A stretch of DNA of 64,000 nucleotides, taken from NCBI GenBank assembly GCA_002420315.1, contig DIHU01000219.1, positions 26,947-90,946 of the forward strand. Direction: 5' to 3'. The stretch's first letter is position 1; every line of letters begins with the position of its first letter. The notes under the pieces were generated by a model. That model saw only the letters and a list, made by a program, of their open reading frames with translations. It made no database searches and had not been told where the DNA came from. Of the stretch, positions 1 to 9,073 are shown in pieces. The position numbers were made by a program, and so were the translations under genes. This DNA comes from Akkermansiaceae bacterium UBA5688 (lineage in GTDB: Bacteria > Verrucomicrobiota > Verrucomicrobiia > Verrucomicrobiales > Akkermansiaceae).

Positions 1-3000
1 CTCCGGCTGCCATTAGCACAGCAGGTCTTTTCCTCGCGAGTTCCCCAGACTTTTCCGACAAGGTCTCTCTCTCAGGTGGCATTACCGCAAACGGATTTTT
101 TTCAATCACCGAAGCCTTTGCCGCAGATGGAGAGGAACTGACCTTATTTCTTGTTAGCGGAACTGATACTATCATCGATGCGGTCGCCGTCCCGTTTAAA
201 TCGCCGCGGAACTATGCCGCAGCTTACCCCGATGGTTCCGGCGAATTTTATGCCAGCGCAATTGGAACCAAGGGCTCACCTAACAATCCAAATCGGGTAG
301 ATTCAATCGTTATCAACGAACTCATGGTCGACCCACCTAGCGAGCATCGCGATGGCGAATTCATTGAACTCTTCAACAAATCTGGGTCAACTATCGACCT
401 TTCTGGATGGCGTTTCACTGACGGCGTCGACTTCACCTTTCCCGCAGGAACCACAGTGCCTGCCGGGGGCTATCTCGTCATCCCTGCCAACGAGGACTAC
501 ACTAACTACCCGAACAGCGTAGGACAATTCTCTGGTTCACTGTCCAACAGCGGCGAACTTCTTCGTCTTGTGGATTCATGGGACAACCTAGCTGACGAAG
601 TTTACTACCATACCGGTGGTGATTGGCCCGAGCTAGCCGGAGGTCAGGGAAGCAGCCTCGAACTGCGCCATCCCGATATGGACAACTCCACAGCAAGCGC
701 CTGGACCGCGTCCGACGAAAGCGACAAATCAACTTTTGAAGAATTCACGATCGCCGAACAATACCAAGAGATCACTCGCCGTGGGGGAGCCTCAGACTAT
801 AAGGAACTGCACCTTCAAGCAGTTGGGGACACCCATATCGCGATGAAAGATCTTTCTCTCTCCCGAAATGGAAGTGGTAATATCCTCCCAGGAGGAGGTC
901 TCGCCTTAGCAAGAAACGGGTCTGCTAATGACGGGTGGCTTTGCCAGGGAACCCACCACGCCAGTAAAATAACCAACGGAGAATTCCACCTCATCTCAAG
1001 TGGTCACGGCGATGTAAAAGCAAACCGCTGTGAAATAGATGTCACTAGCATCCAGGACAACAACAATCTGAACTTCACCTTCGAGGCCCGCTGGATCTCA
1101 GGAAAGCCCACCTTAAATGTCCAAACTTGGGATCGTTCCTTCGGAGGAACGATTCATCTTAATGTCCCCAAAAACCTCGGAACTCCCGGCGTAGCCAATC
1201 CCGGAATACTGAACAACCCAGCGCCCACGATTTCAGGCCTGATTCACAGCCCTCCTATCCCAAGATCGAGTGACCCTGTTCGCATCACCATTGAAGCTAA
1301 AAATGCCGATACTGTTAATTTACGACATCGTCTCGATACCAATGCAGGAAACGGAACATGGAACAGCAGCCCGATGTTCGATGATGGCGTCAGCAGCGGT
1401 GACGAGATTGCAGATGACGGCGTCTATACAATCACGCTGACCAATTATCAAAGCGACAACTCCATCGTGCAATTTTACGTTCAAGCCACTTCAGCCGGAG
1501 GAACGTCTATTCAGCCCGCCCTCGCACCAGAAAAGCCTGCGATGTGGGTCGTCGATAATTCCACTCACCCGACTGATCTTCGGCTCCAGCGCTTTATCAT
1601 CTCGGCCCGCGACCGTTCTGCTTCCGGCGGCGCAGGCGACTCCGCGACATTTGACTACGATTTCCCAAAGCTCTCCAACCAATATTTTAACGCCACCTTC
1701 ATTAGCAACGAAAAAGATATCATCTACAACTGCGAAATGCGTAAGAGCGGGAGTCCGTGGACACGATCGGGCAGCGCCGACTTTGCACGTATGAAGTGGA
1801 AACCTCCAGGTGACCGTAAGTTCCGAGGCTACACTAAGCGGGCTATCGACAACGATGCAGGTGGTGGACGGGCTTACCACAATCGTATCATTCGATACTG
1901 GCTCTATCTTTTCGGCCACGCTGCCAACGAAAACGAATTTGTGCGTGTCATTATTAATGGTGGCAGTGCTTCACTCCGGGAAGACGTAGAACCCAACGCC
2001 AACGATTTCCTAAAACGTAATTGGGAAGATGGCCACAAAGGCGAACTCTACCGTATTGATGATGAATGGTGGTTTGACGACGGTTGGGGCCGCCAAAACC
2101 GGAACGCAACTTGGGAATATAAAAACACCACCGAACAGGAACGTTATTCCTCGGAGTGGATCAAGCGTTCTCGCGAAGCCGAACACGATTACTCGTCCTT
2201 TATCAGCTGGACTCAAATGGTTGGTAGAAATGACTTCACTCGTGAAGAAATAGAAAGAACAGCCGATATCGATATGATGGCTGCCAACGCGGTGGTTCGT
2301 GGTTGGTGTGACGACTGGGACACCCTCACTCGAAATCGAGGCAAAAACGGATACTTCCTTCGTCGGGTCACCGACGGAAAATGGATGTTAGTTCAGTGGG
2401 ACTCCGACCTAACCTTCGGTAGCTCCAATGCCGACTTCATCGGCAACCTGTCTGGTGTTCGTAACTTTTTTGAAAAGCCCTATATCAAGCAGAGGGTGAA
2501 TCATTACCTCAACGAAATGGTGCAAAAATACACCGTGAACTCCACCCGGCTTGCCGCTTGGTTCCGTTGCGAGGAAGATGCTTCCCCCTCCTACTCGAGC
2601 AACGAATCAACCTATAATTCGTGGAATCGAAATCGCCTTTCCAAAGCTAATTCTACGATTGGTAGCGCTCTTAACGTCGACTTCAATGTCACCTCTGGAA
2701 ACGGCTCTTCCCTCTCTACCTCGAGCGATACTATCTCGCTGCAAGGTAGAAGCGGCGCGGACGTTTTTGCAATCCGCGTGACTGGCCAACCGTGGGCTGA
2801 GTATGAGTTCTCTAATACGACAACTTGGACACTTAGCGGGATTCAACTGCGCCAGGGGGCCAATATTCTTGAGGTCCAATCGGTCGACCAAGAAGGTAAT
2901 GTCACTGCCACCGAAAACTTCACCGTAACCAAAAGTGGTAATGCCGCACCAGTTCTTGTTCTCGATGCCGACCCTGGATCGTTCCGAATCCCAATCAATA

Positions 3001-4670
3001 CCACCTTCGAGATTGATGGAGACGAGAGCTATGACCCCGAGGGGACCAGCCTCGATTTTTCATTCCAACTGCCGGCAGGATTGAGCGTCGGCAACCCAAC
3101 TTCATCCAGCGCTTCCATGATTTTTCAGAAGCCCGGACATTATCCGTTAATAATTACGGCAACCGACCAAAACGGAAAAACAACCCAAGTGATCCGAGAG
3201 ATTGTCGCTTATGCCGATAGCGGGTGGGACCCCTTCAACCAAGAAATCTTGCAAGATCTGTGGACCACGGAAGATCTAATCTTAAAAGATGGCACTACAC
3301 CTCCTTCTTCTTACAGCTTTGATGAAACGCCAAATCGCCTAGCTGTTAAGTTAGAAACAAACCCAGCCAAACCATTAACACTAAATTCGCCAAACCACCC
3401 TCGGATGTGGCGTAACACACCGGCCGGAATTTGGTCTTTTACTTCAGAAGTAACTCTAAGCTCGGTGCAACAGGGTGACTTTTACACTGGGATCATCGTC
3501 GATGGAGAGCAAAATGGCTCACCTGTGCGTTTCACGGTCGGCATGGAAGACGGTGATTTGCTCCGTGCCAAAAAGATCACCACATCAGGCACAACGATTC
3601 TTGGATCAATCAGTTGGACCGAAAAAGACGCAGTCGTTCGGATCTTCAAGAAAACAACGGGGATCGATTTACAGTATCGCACCGAACCCGGTGTTTGGGA
3701 GACTCTGGGAAGAGCCTCTGGAAATATCACCACCTCGCAAGCCGGAATTTTTGCATCCACCGATACCCCGCAAGCCCTCCGCATTGAATTCGATGATGCT
3801 CTCATCGTAGATTCAAGTATTAGTAGCCCAACCCTCGATAATCTCAGAATTACCGAGATCATGTATCATCCGGTTGGTGGATCATTCTACGAATTTATCG
3901 AAATCCAAAATACCGGCACGACACCGCTCGCTCTCGACGGAGCTTCCTTCGATGACACCCAGCCTTTCGGCTCCTTTACCTTTACAAACGTCACGTTGGC
4001 TCCAGGGCAATATGCGGTAATCGTTTCTGCGGAATCAGCATTTCGTGCCCGCTACGGAAATAATATTCTCATCGCAGGCAACTGGGCTTCTGGCTCGCTC
4101 TCCAACAGCGGCGAAAATATCGAACTCCGCGATCCATTCGGCAACACCATTCACGATTTTACATATGACGACAATGCCCCGTGGCCCCTTGCCGCCGATG
4201 GCAGCGGTCCCTCCTTAGAAGTCATTGACACGGGGGGAGATTACAACGATCCCCTGAACTGGAAAGCCTCGGCATTTACCGGGGGAAGCCCCGGGTTTTC
4301 CGAAGCCACCGACCTGGATGGCGACGGACTCAGTAATATTCGGGAAAATGCATTAGGCACCAATCCCAATTTATTTGACACTGATAGCGACGGCTCTTCT
4401 GACGGTGCAGAGACGATTGCAGGGACCAACCCACTAGATGCCTCAGATTACTTCCGTATTCTATCGGTCGGGGCAACTGACACTCCGAATGGAATCCAAA
4501 TCACGTGGGCTTCAGTTACCGGTAAAACCTACGTTGTTGAGTCGAGCACCGACCTAGAAGGTAATTGGAGTCTCCACGATACCGTCACGGCAGGTGGCTC
4601 AACGAGTATCACAACTGATCAAAAATCTGGTAGAAGAAGATTCTACCGGATTCGAGTCAGTGGACCCTAG
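1..4670 (+). CDS. Giant secreted lamin-tail/CotH-domain protein (5' end outside window)
   Basis: The reading frame is already open at base 3 and runs to a TAG at 4668-4670, so this is the C-terminal 1,555 or so residues of a larger protein. In order it shows a lamin-tail (LTD) domain near bases 300-680 (INELM..., FIELFN, LSGW), a CotH-kinase-like region near 1740-2440 (RVIINGG, DWDTLTRN, WDSDLTF), a PKD/cadherin-like segment near 2940-3220, a concanavalin-like segment near 3240-3800, a second LTD near 3845-4230 (ITEIMYHP, FIEIQN), acidic thrombospondin-3-type repeats (DLDGDGLSN, DTDSDGSSD) and a C-terminal beta domain of the kind common in verrucomicrobial exported proteins. CotH proteins are atypical kinases of secreted proteins in Bacillus; here only surface or extracellular location is inferred. 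The substrate is unknown. Confidence 0.85.
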   Translation, partial: PAAISTAGLFLASSPDFSDKVSLSGGITANGFFSITEAFAADGEELTLFLVSGTDTIIDAVAVPFKSPRNYAAAYPDGSGEFYASAIGTKGSPNNPNRVDSIVINELMVDPPSEHRDGEFIELFNKSGSTIDLSGWRFTDGVDFTFPAGTTVPAGGYLVIPANEDYTNYPNSVGQFSGSLSNSGELLRLVDSWDNLADEVYYHTGGDWPELAGGQGSSLELRHPDMDNSTASAWTASDESDKSTFEEFTIAEQYQEITRRGGASDYKELHLQAVGDTHIAMKDLSLSRNGSGNILPGGGLALARNGSANDGWLCQGTHHASKITNGEFHLISSGHGDVKANRCEIDVTSIQDNNNLNFTFEARWISGKPTLNVQTWDRSFGGTIHLNVPKNLGTPGVANPGILNNPAPTISGLIHSPPIPRSSDPVRITIEAKNADTVNLRHRLDTNAGNGTWNSSPMFDDGVSSGDEIADDGVYTITLTNYQSDNSIVQFYVQATSAGGTSIQPALAPEKPAMWVVDNSTHPTDLRLQRFIISARDRSASGGAGDSATFDYDFPKLSNQYFNATFISNEKDIIYNCEMRKSGSPWTRSGSADFARMKWKPPGDRKFRGYTKRAIDNDAGGGRAYHNRIIRYWLYLFGHAANENEFVRVIINGGSASLREDVEPNANDFLKRNWEDGHKGELYRIDDEWWFDDGWGRQNRNATWEYKNTTEQERYSSEWIKRSREAEHDYSSFISWTQMVGRNDFTREEIERTADIDMMAANAVVRGWCDDWDTLTRNRGKNGYFLRRVTDGKWMLVQWDSDLTFGSSNADFIGNLSGVRNFFEKPYIKQRVNHYLNEMVQKYTVNSTRLAAWFRCEEDASPSYSSNESTYNSWNRNRLSKANSTIGSALNVDFNVTSGNGSSLSTSSDTISLQGRSGADVFAIRVTGQPWAEYEFSNTTTWTLSGIQLRQGANILEVQSVDQEGNVTATENFTVTKSGNAAPVLVLDADPGSFRIPINTTFEIDGDESYDPEGTSLDFSFQLPAGLSVGNPTSSSASMIFQKPGHYPLIITATDQNGKTTQVIREIVAYADSGWDPFNQEILQDLWTTEDLILKDGTTPPSSYSFDETPNRLAVKLETNPAKPLTLNSPNHPRMWRNTPAGIWSFTSEVTLSSVQQGDFYTGIIVDGEQNGSPVRFTVGMEDGDLLRAKKITTSGTTILGSISWTEKDAVVRIFKKTTGIDLQYRTEPGVWETLGRASGNITTSQAGIFASTDTPQALRIEFDDALIVDSSISSPTLDNLRITEIMYHPVGGSFYEFIEIQNTGTTPLALDGASFDDTQPFGSFTFTNVTLAPGQYAVIVSAESAFRARYGNNILIAGNWASGSLSNSGENIELRDPFGNTIHDFTYDDNAPWPLAADGSGPSLEVIDTGGDYNDPLNWKASAFTGGSPGFSEATDLDGDGLSNIRENALGTNPNLFDTDSDGSSDGAETIAGTNPLDASDYFRILSVGATDTPNGIQITWASVTGKTYVVESSTDLEGNWSLHDTVTAGGSTSITTDQKSGRRRFYRIRVSGP

Positions 4671-4907
4671 AGACCCTGCTCAACTATAATACCCTTAGCG
4701 GAGAGAAAAGTCGCTCTTCTTAATTACCATGAGTGCAGTAGGACTGGTCCTATTTACGCTAAGAATCAGGCCCCTTCCGTCGTTCTTTACTAGAACTTCA
4801 GTTGATCTGATTGAATACTAAAATCTTCAAAATCTAATCCATCGTCTTCGATGGCTTACAACAGGATTAGCCTAGCTTCAGCAGCGAATCTTTGACACCT
4901 TCGCATC
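4671..4907 (+). other. Intergenic region rich in dyads
   Basis: No gene is seen in this 237-base gap. It holds several perfect inverted repeats: CTTAGCG at 4694-4700 against CGCTAAG at 4757-4763, the self-complementary TAGGACTGGTCCTA at 4739-4752 inside that pair, and a 6-bp stem with a TCTT loop at 4839-4854 (CCATCG/CGATGG) flanked by CTAAT/ATTAG. Together they suggest a folded transcript end or leader before the esterase gene. None is followed by a T-run, so a classical terminator is not supported. Confidence 0.4.
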
Positions 4908-5711
4908 ATGCGAACTATTATCCTGTTGTTAATATCCACCCTTCAAATTTGGGCCGCTCAGAGCGAATACAAAATAAAGGAAGACATCCCTTATCGCGAA
5001 AACACTCAAGCCCTCGATGAGTATCAGCAAGAAAGATGCCTCTTAGATATCCATTACCCTTCATCAAAAGGATTTGCGACCATTATCTGGTTTCACGGAG
5101 GGGGGTTGACCTCGGGAGAGAAAAGTTTCCCAAAAGCTCTCCAGAACAAAGGACATGCTATCGTTGCGGTGAACTATCGACTAAGCCCCAAAGTCAAAGT
5201 CACCGAATGCCTTGATGACGCAGCTGCCGCGGTTGCTTGGGTTATGAAAAATATCAGGGGATTTGGTGGAGATAGAAAGCGTATCTTCATTAGCGGACAT
5301 TCTGCCGGAGGCTACCTCACGAGTATGATCGGGCTTGATTCATCCTGGCTTAAGCGTCACCAGGAGGATGCTAATGATATTGCAGGTCTCATTCCTTATA
5401 GCGGGCACGCAATCACACATTTTACAGTTCGAAAGGAGCGTGGCATTGCTGCAACTCGCCCTATCGTAGACGAACTGGCGCCCCTCTTCCATGTGAGAAA
5501 AGATGCCCCACCCATTCTCCTAATCACTGGTGATCGCGAAAAAGAGCTTCTTGGTCGCTATGAGGAAAATGCCTATCTCTTCAGAATGCTAAAAGTTTCA
5601 GGGCATCAGGACGTTACCTTATTCGAAATTGATGGTTATGGGCATGGCATGACAGATCCGGCACATCCCCTGCTATTAAAATTCGTGAAGCGAATTAGAT
5701 CCAAAAGGTGA
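4908..5711 (+). CDS. Secreted alpha/beta hydrolase (carboxylesterase/lipase-like)
   Basis: A 267-residue protein with a signal peptide at residues 1-17 (hydrophobic, ending WAAQS). The oxyanion-hole motif HGGG is at 63-66 and the nucleophile elbow GHSAGG places the catalytic serine at 132. The acid is probably the Asp in ITGDRE and the histidine lies in GYGHGM near the C-terminus. This is the HSL/BD-FAE-like esterase fold. The protein should act on small esters in the periplasm or outside the cell, but the sequence does not give the substrate. The gene stands alone, 63 bases before glycogen synthase and in the same direction. Confidence 0.85.
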   Translation: MRTIILLLISTLQIWAAQSEYKIKEDIPYRENTQALDEYQQERCLLDIHYPSSKGFATIIWFHGGGLTSGEKSFPKALQNKGHAIVAVNYRLSPKVKVTECLDDAAAAVAWVMKNIRGFGGDRKRIFISGHSAGGYLTSMIGLDSSWLKRHQEDANDIAGLIPYSGHAITHFTVRKERGIAATRPIVDELAPLFHVRKDAPPILLITGDREKELLGRYEENAYLFRMLKVSGHQDVTLFEIDGYGHGMTDPAHPLLLKFVKRIRSKR

Positions 5712-5774
5712 TAACTCCGAAGGCGAAAAGGAAAAACGATCAACCCCAATCCCCTCAAGCCCGAAACGAACTCC

Positions 5775-7283
5775 ATGCCAGAAAAAACGACCAAAAAGAC
5801 GCGCCCGGATCCCGGACCGCGAATTCTTTTTATCACCCCGGAAATTTCTTATGTTTCAAAGAAACTTTCGGCCGATGCTGAGAGGCTTCGAGCCAAAGCA
5901 GGCGGTCTCGCAGATGTCTCGGCCCTTCTCGTTCACGGTCTAAGTTCAGCCGAAAAGGATATTCACTTAGCTATCCCACACTACCGCAATCTTTTCCAAA
6001 GTGGTGAACAAGCAACCCACCCTGGCAAGCGGACCCGCATCTCAGTCGGAGACCGCATCCACCTGGCCGAAGACTGCAAATTTTATCGTCGCGGCGGAGT
6101 CTACCAAGCCTGCAAAGAAGATCTCCTGATGTCAGCGCTCGCGTTTCAGCGCGACCTCATCAATCACATCATCCCAAGGGTTGAACCCGACATTATTCAT
6201 TGTAACGATTGGATGACGGGGCTAATTCCCGCTGAGGCCAAGAAACTTGGTATTCCTAGTCTATTCACCATTCACAATATCCATACTCAGGAGGCCACCC
6301 TTGCCCAACTAGAAAACACAGGAATTCCGGCTGGAGACTTTTGGGACGAGCTTTACTTTGGAACTTACCCGGAAAGCTTCGACGAATCCTACTGGGCCAA
6401 CCCTATCGATCTCCTCGCCAGCGGAATCTCAGCAGCGACCCACACCAACGTGGTGAGCCCAACCTTCCTTGACGAAGTTGCGATGGGCCATCACTCGACT
6501 ATTCCACCCCACCTTAGCCACCTGCTCTATCACAAGCGGGAAGCTGGAGTCGCTTCAGGAATTGTCAATGCGCCAGATCGCTCTTTCAATCCCCAAATCG
6601 ACCCATACCTCCCCGAAAAATACGGACCCCGCCGGCATCACACGATCAAACCCAAACTCAAGAAAGATCTTCAAAAACGCCTCCTTCTCAAAGAAGACCC
6701 CTCAGTTCCAATTCTCTTTTGGCCATCGCGTCTTGATCCCATACAGAAAGGATGTTCCCTCCTTACTGATATTCTTTTCCAACTCATTAATGACTACAGC
6801 CACCTTGGCTTACAGATAGTTATGATAGCCGATGGTCCTTACCAGCAACACTTCCAAGGGATTGTCGCCTATCACGGCATATCCGACCGTATCGCTGTTC
6901 AACCATTCTCCGAATCTCTTTCGCATCTTGGTTACGGAGGCTCTGACTTCGTTCTCATGCCATCGTCATTCGAACCTTGTGGCCTACCTCAAATGATTGG
7001 GTGTCGCTACGGCTCTCTTCCAATTGCCCACGCTACGGGCGGGCTTAAAGATACCGTCAGGCACCTCAACATCCACGAAAATACGGGCAACGGATTTCTC
7101 TTCGAGCATTTCACGACCGATGGCTTCCGGTGGGCTATCGATCAAGCCATGGAGTTTTATCAACTCAATCCAGACCACAAAAATCCGCAAATTAAGCGAA
7201 TCATGGAACAATCCAAAGAGGACTTTTCAGATGAACGAGTGGTAGCCGATTATCAGAAAATCTACAATGATCTCGTTAATTAG
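5775..7283 (+). CDS. glgA: Glycogen/starch synthase, GT5 family
   Basis: A 502-residue GT5 glucosyltransferase that extends alpha-1,4-glucan from a nucleotide sugar (ADP-glucose in most bacteria). The N-terminal catalytic domain has the KAGGL motif at 41-45 that binds the nucleotide-sugar phosphates, and HCNDW follows. The C-terminal GT-B domain has SSFEPCGLPQ and ATGGLKDTV, the classic glycogen synthase signature. Length is normal. The first ATG follows a sequence without a good Shine-Dalgarno motif. The stop codon lies inside the end of the convergent waaA gene (8-base overlap), so no terminator separates them. No other glycogen gene is in the window. Confidence 0.92.
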   Translation: MPEKTTKKTRPDPGPRILFITPEISYVSKKLSADAERLRAKAGGLADVSALLVHGLSSAEKDIHLAIPHYRNLFQSGEQATHPGKRTRISVGDRIHLAEDCKFYRRGGVYQACKEDLLMSALAFQRDLINHIIPRVEPDIIHCNDWMTGLIPAEAKKLGIPSLFTIHNIHTQEATLAQLENTGIPAGDFWDELYFGTYPESFDESYWANPIDLLASGISAATHTNVVSPTFLDEVAMGHHSTIPPHLSHLLYHKREAGVASGIVNAPDRSFNPQIDPYLPEKYGPRRHHTIKPKLKKDLQKRLLLKEDPSVPILFWPSRLDPIQKGCSLLTDILFQLINDYSHLGLQIVMIADGPYQQHFQGIVAYHGISDRIAVQPFSESLSHLGYGGSDFVLMPSSFEPCGLPQMIGCRYGSLPIAHATGGLKDTVRHLNIHENTGNGFLFEHFTTDGFRWAIDQAMEFYQLNPDHKNPQIKRIMEQSKEDFSDERVVADYQKIYNDLVN

Positions 7284-8526
7284 TCGCTAGCGATTTATGC
7301 CTCAGGAAAAGGGAGATCGTCCGATCAATCGCTCCCTCATGCTTTTCTAGTACGACACGCGCTTTTTTCACTTGCCCTATCGGTATTTTTTGAAGCGCAG
7401 AAACTAACTCTTCCCGAGAAGATACCATTAAAATTCCACCCGCTTCTTTTAGCTCGGTAACCAAAGGCTCGAAGTTTGCCATGTGCGGCCCACAGATGAC
7501 TGGCACTTCTGCGAGAATTGCTTCGGAGGGATTCTGCCCTCCCTCTTGAAAGAAGCTCTTTCCGATGACTACGACATCTGCATGAGCTGTCCAGTCGCGT
7601 AACTCCCCCGTGCTATCGATCACAAACGATTCACTACCCAGAGGCTGCTGGAATTGACTTCGTAAAATCACATTGCCATCTAAAGCTTCAGCAACCTCTG
7701 CTCGCCGCTCGGCATGCCGGGGGACAATAACTGATTGATAACCTACCTCTTTAAAAACATCGTCGAGGTAGTCCTCTTCACCAGGAAAGGTTGAGATCGC
7801 CATGGCCACCGGCCTCCTTGGGAATTGATCTAACATCGCCGAGAATTCTAATCTCTTCTCAGGCAAAGCCGAGCCTGACGGATCGAACTTCACATTTCCG
7901 GTTAGCACCACCGCTTCTTTGCGGACTCCAATTGTTTGCCATCGGGCAAGATCCTCTTTTTCGGGAACTCCGACATGGTCTAGCAGTTCCAGAAAGGGGC
8001 TCACCAAACTTCGAAATTTTTTCAGGCGACGACCAGATCGCGGTGAAAGCCGAGCATTCATCAAACCAATCGGTATTCCTAAGCGGTGCGTTTCATGAAT
8101 GAGATTTGGCCAAATTTCTGATTCCACCATCACCACGACCCGGGGTTCCAACCGTTTCATAACGCGGCGGACCAAGAATCCAAGGTCAAGTGGCGCATAA
8201 ATTACGCGCACATCTTCGGGTGCCTTATCCCGGGCCACCGCCATTCCCGTCGCCGTGGTTGGGACCAGCACGAAATGATCGCCCGTTTTTTGTCGCCATT
8301 CCGTGATCACCTTTAGAGCGAGTAGCACCTCTCCAACGCTCACCGCATGGATATAAACTGCCCCAGTACGTTCAAACTCCATTTCTCTCTGATAGATTCC
8401 TATTCGTTCAAGCAACCCACTCCCCCAACCATCGCGACGTAACATTTTCAACATCCAAAAAGGCGCAGCAGCCAGAGCTAACAGCGGGTAGAGGATTCTC
8501 CAAACAATTATTACCACAGTCCTCAT
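7276..8526 (-). CDS. waaA: 3-deoxy-D-manno-octulosonic acid (Kdo) transferase
   Basis: A 416-residue GT30 enzyme that attaches Kdo to the lipid A precursor at the inner membrane. It starts with a membrane anchor (MRTVVIIVWRILYPL), followed by HAVSVGEV, VVMVESEIWPNL and GLMNARLS in the N-terminal domain, and GKSFFQEGGQNPSEA in the C-terminal domain, all typical of WaaA/KdtA. The frame is open further upstream, but the ATG at 8526 is preferred because it follows the rsmD stop by one base and opens directly into the membrane anchor. It is last in a minus-strand operon with rsmD, the AsmA-like gene and a secreted protein. KdsD, which makes a Kdo precursor, lies at 23.2 kb. Confidence 0.93.
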   Translation of the reverse strand: MRTVVIIVWRILYPLLALAAAPFWMLKMLRRDGWGSGLLERIGIYQREMEFERTGAVYIHAVSVGEVLLALKVITEWRQKTGDHFVLVPTTATGMAVARDKAPEDVRVIYAPLDLGFLVRRVMKRLEPRVVVMVESEIWPNLIHETHRLGIPIGLMNARLSPRSGRRLKKFRSLVSPFLELLDHVGVPEKEDLARWQTIGVRKEAVVLTGNVKFDPSGSALPEKRLEFSAMLDQFPRRPVAMAISTFPGEEDYLDDVFKEVGYQSVIVPRHAERRAEVAEALDGNVILRSQFQQPLGSESFVIDSTGELRDWTAHADVVVIGKSFFQEGGQNPSEAILAEVPVICGPHMANFEPLVTELKEAGGILMVSSREELVSALQKIPIGQVKKARVVLEKHEGAIDRTISLFLRHKSLATN

Positions 8527-8527
8527 C

Positions 8528-9073
8528 TCAAGATTCCAACTGATAAATTGCAATTCGACTCCGGCCATAATCCCTGCTTTGAACCAATACCAATTCTTTA
8601 GGATCAGGAAGTTCTCCCGCTGCTTCACGCTCCAAGATCAAAAAACCATCCTTCGCCAACCATTGCGCCCAGCCTTCGATCGCAATTAAATCACGTGCCG
8701 GATCCCTCAATCCATCGGCGTAGGGAGGATCAGCAAAAATCAAATCATAACTCGTTTTTTCGCTATTTAGAAAAGCTCCCACATCGCGCTGAATGACTCT
8801 GCCCTCTTTATAGCCTGTCTTGTTCAGATTTTCAGCGATGACACGGCATGCCCCACGATTCTGTTCCACAAAAGTACACGAAGCCCCACCACGACTCAAA
8901 GCCTCGATCCCTAGAGCGCCTGACCCGGCATAAAGATCAAGAACTCGCGAATTGGGAATCACAGCCGTAAGAATCCCAAACACCGACTCACGAACGCGAT
9001 CCGTAGTCGGGCGCGAAACCTCACGCGGAACCTTTAGGGAATGCCCCTTTGCTGAACCGGCAATAATTCTCAT
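8528..9073 (-). CDS. rsmD: 16S rRNA (guanine966-N2)-methyltransferase
   Basis: A 181-residue SAM-dependent methyltransferase that modifies G966 of 16S rRNA. It begins MRIIAGSAKG, has the RsmD-typical RPTTDRVRESVF, the SAM-binding loop LDLYAGSGALGIEALSRG and the catalytic DPPY motif of N6/N2 methylases. The start overlaps the stop of the upstream AsmA-like gene by four bases (ATGA), which implies translational coupling, and it lies one base before waaA. Confidence 0.95.
   Translation of the reverse strand: MRIIAGSAKGHSLKVPREVSRPTTDRVRESVFGILTAVIPNSRVLDLYAGSGALGIEALSRGGASCTFVEQNRGACRVIAENLNKTGYKEGRVIQRDVGAFLNSEKTSYDLIFADPPYADGLRDPARDLIAIEGWAQWLAKDGFLILEREAAGELPDPKELVLVQSRDYGRSRIAIYQLES

Noticed and set aside
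324..4670. Start of the giant protein at the ATG at 324
   Set aside because: The frame is open to the window's left edge and the lamin-tail domain begins just before this Met, so the gene starts outside the window.
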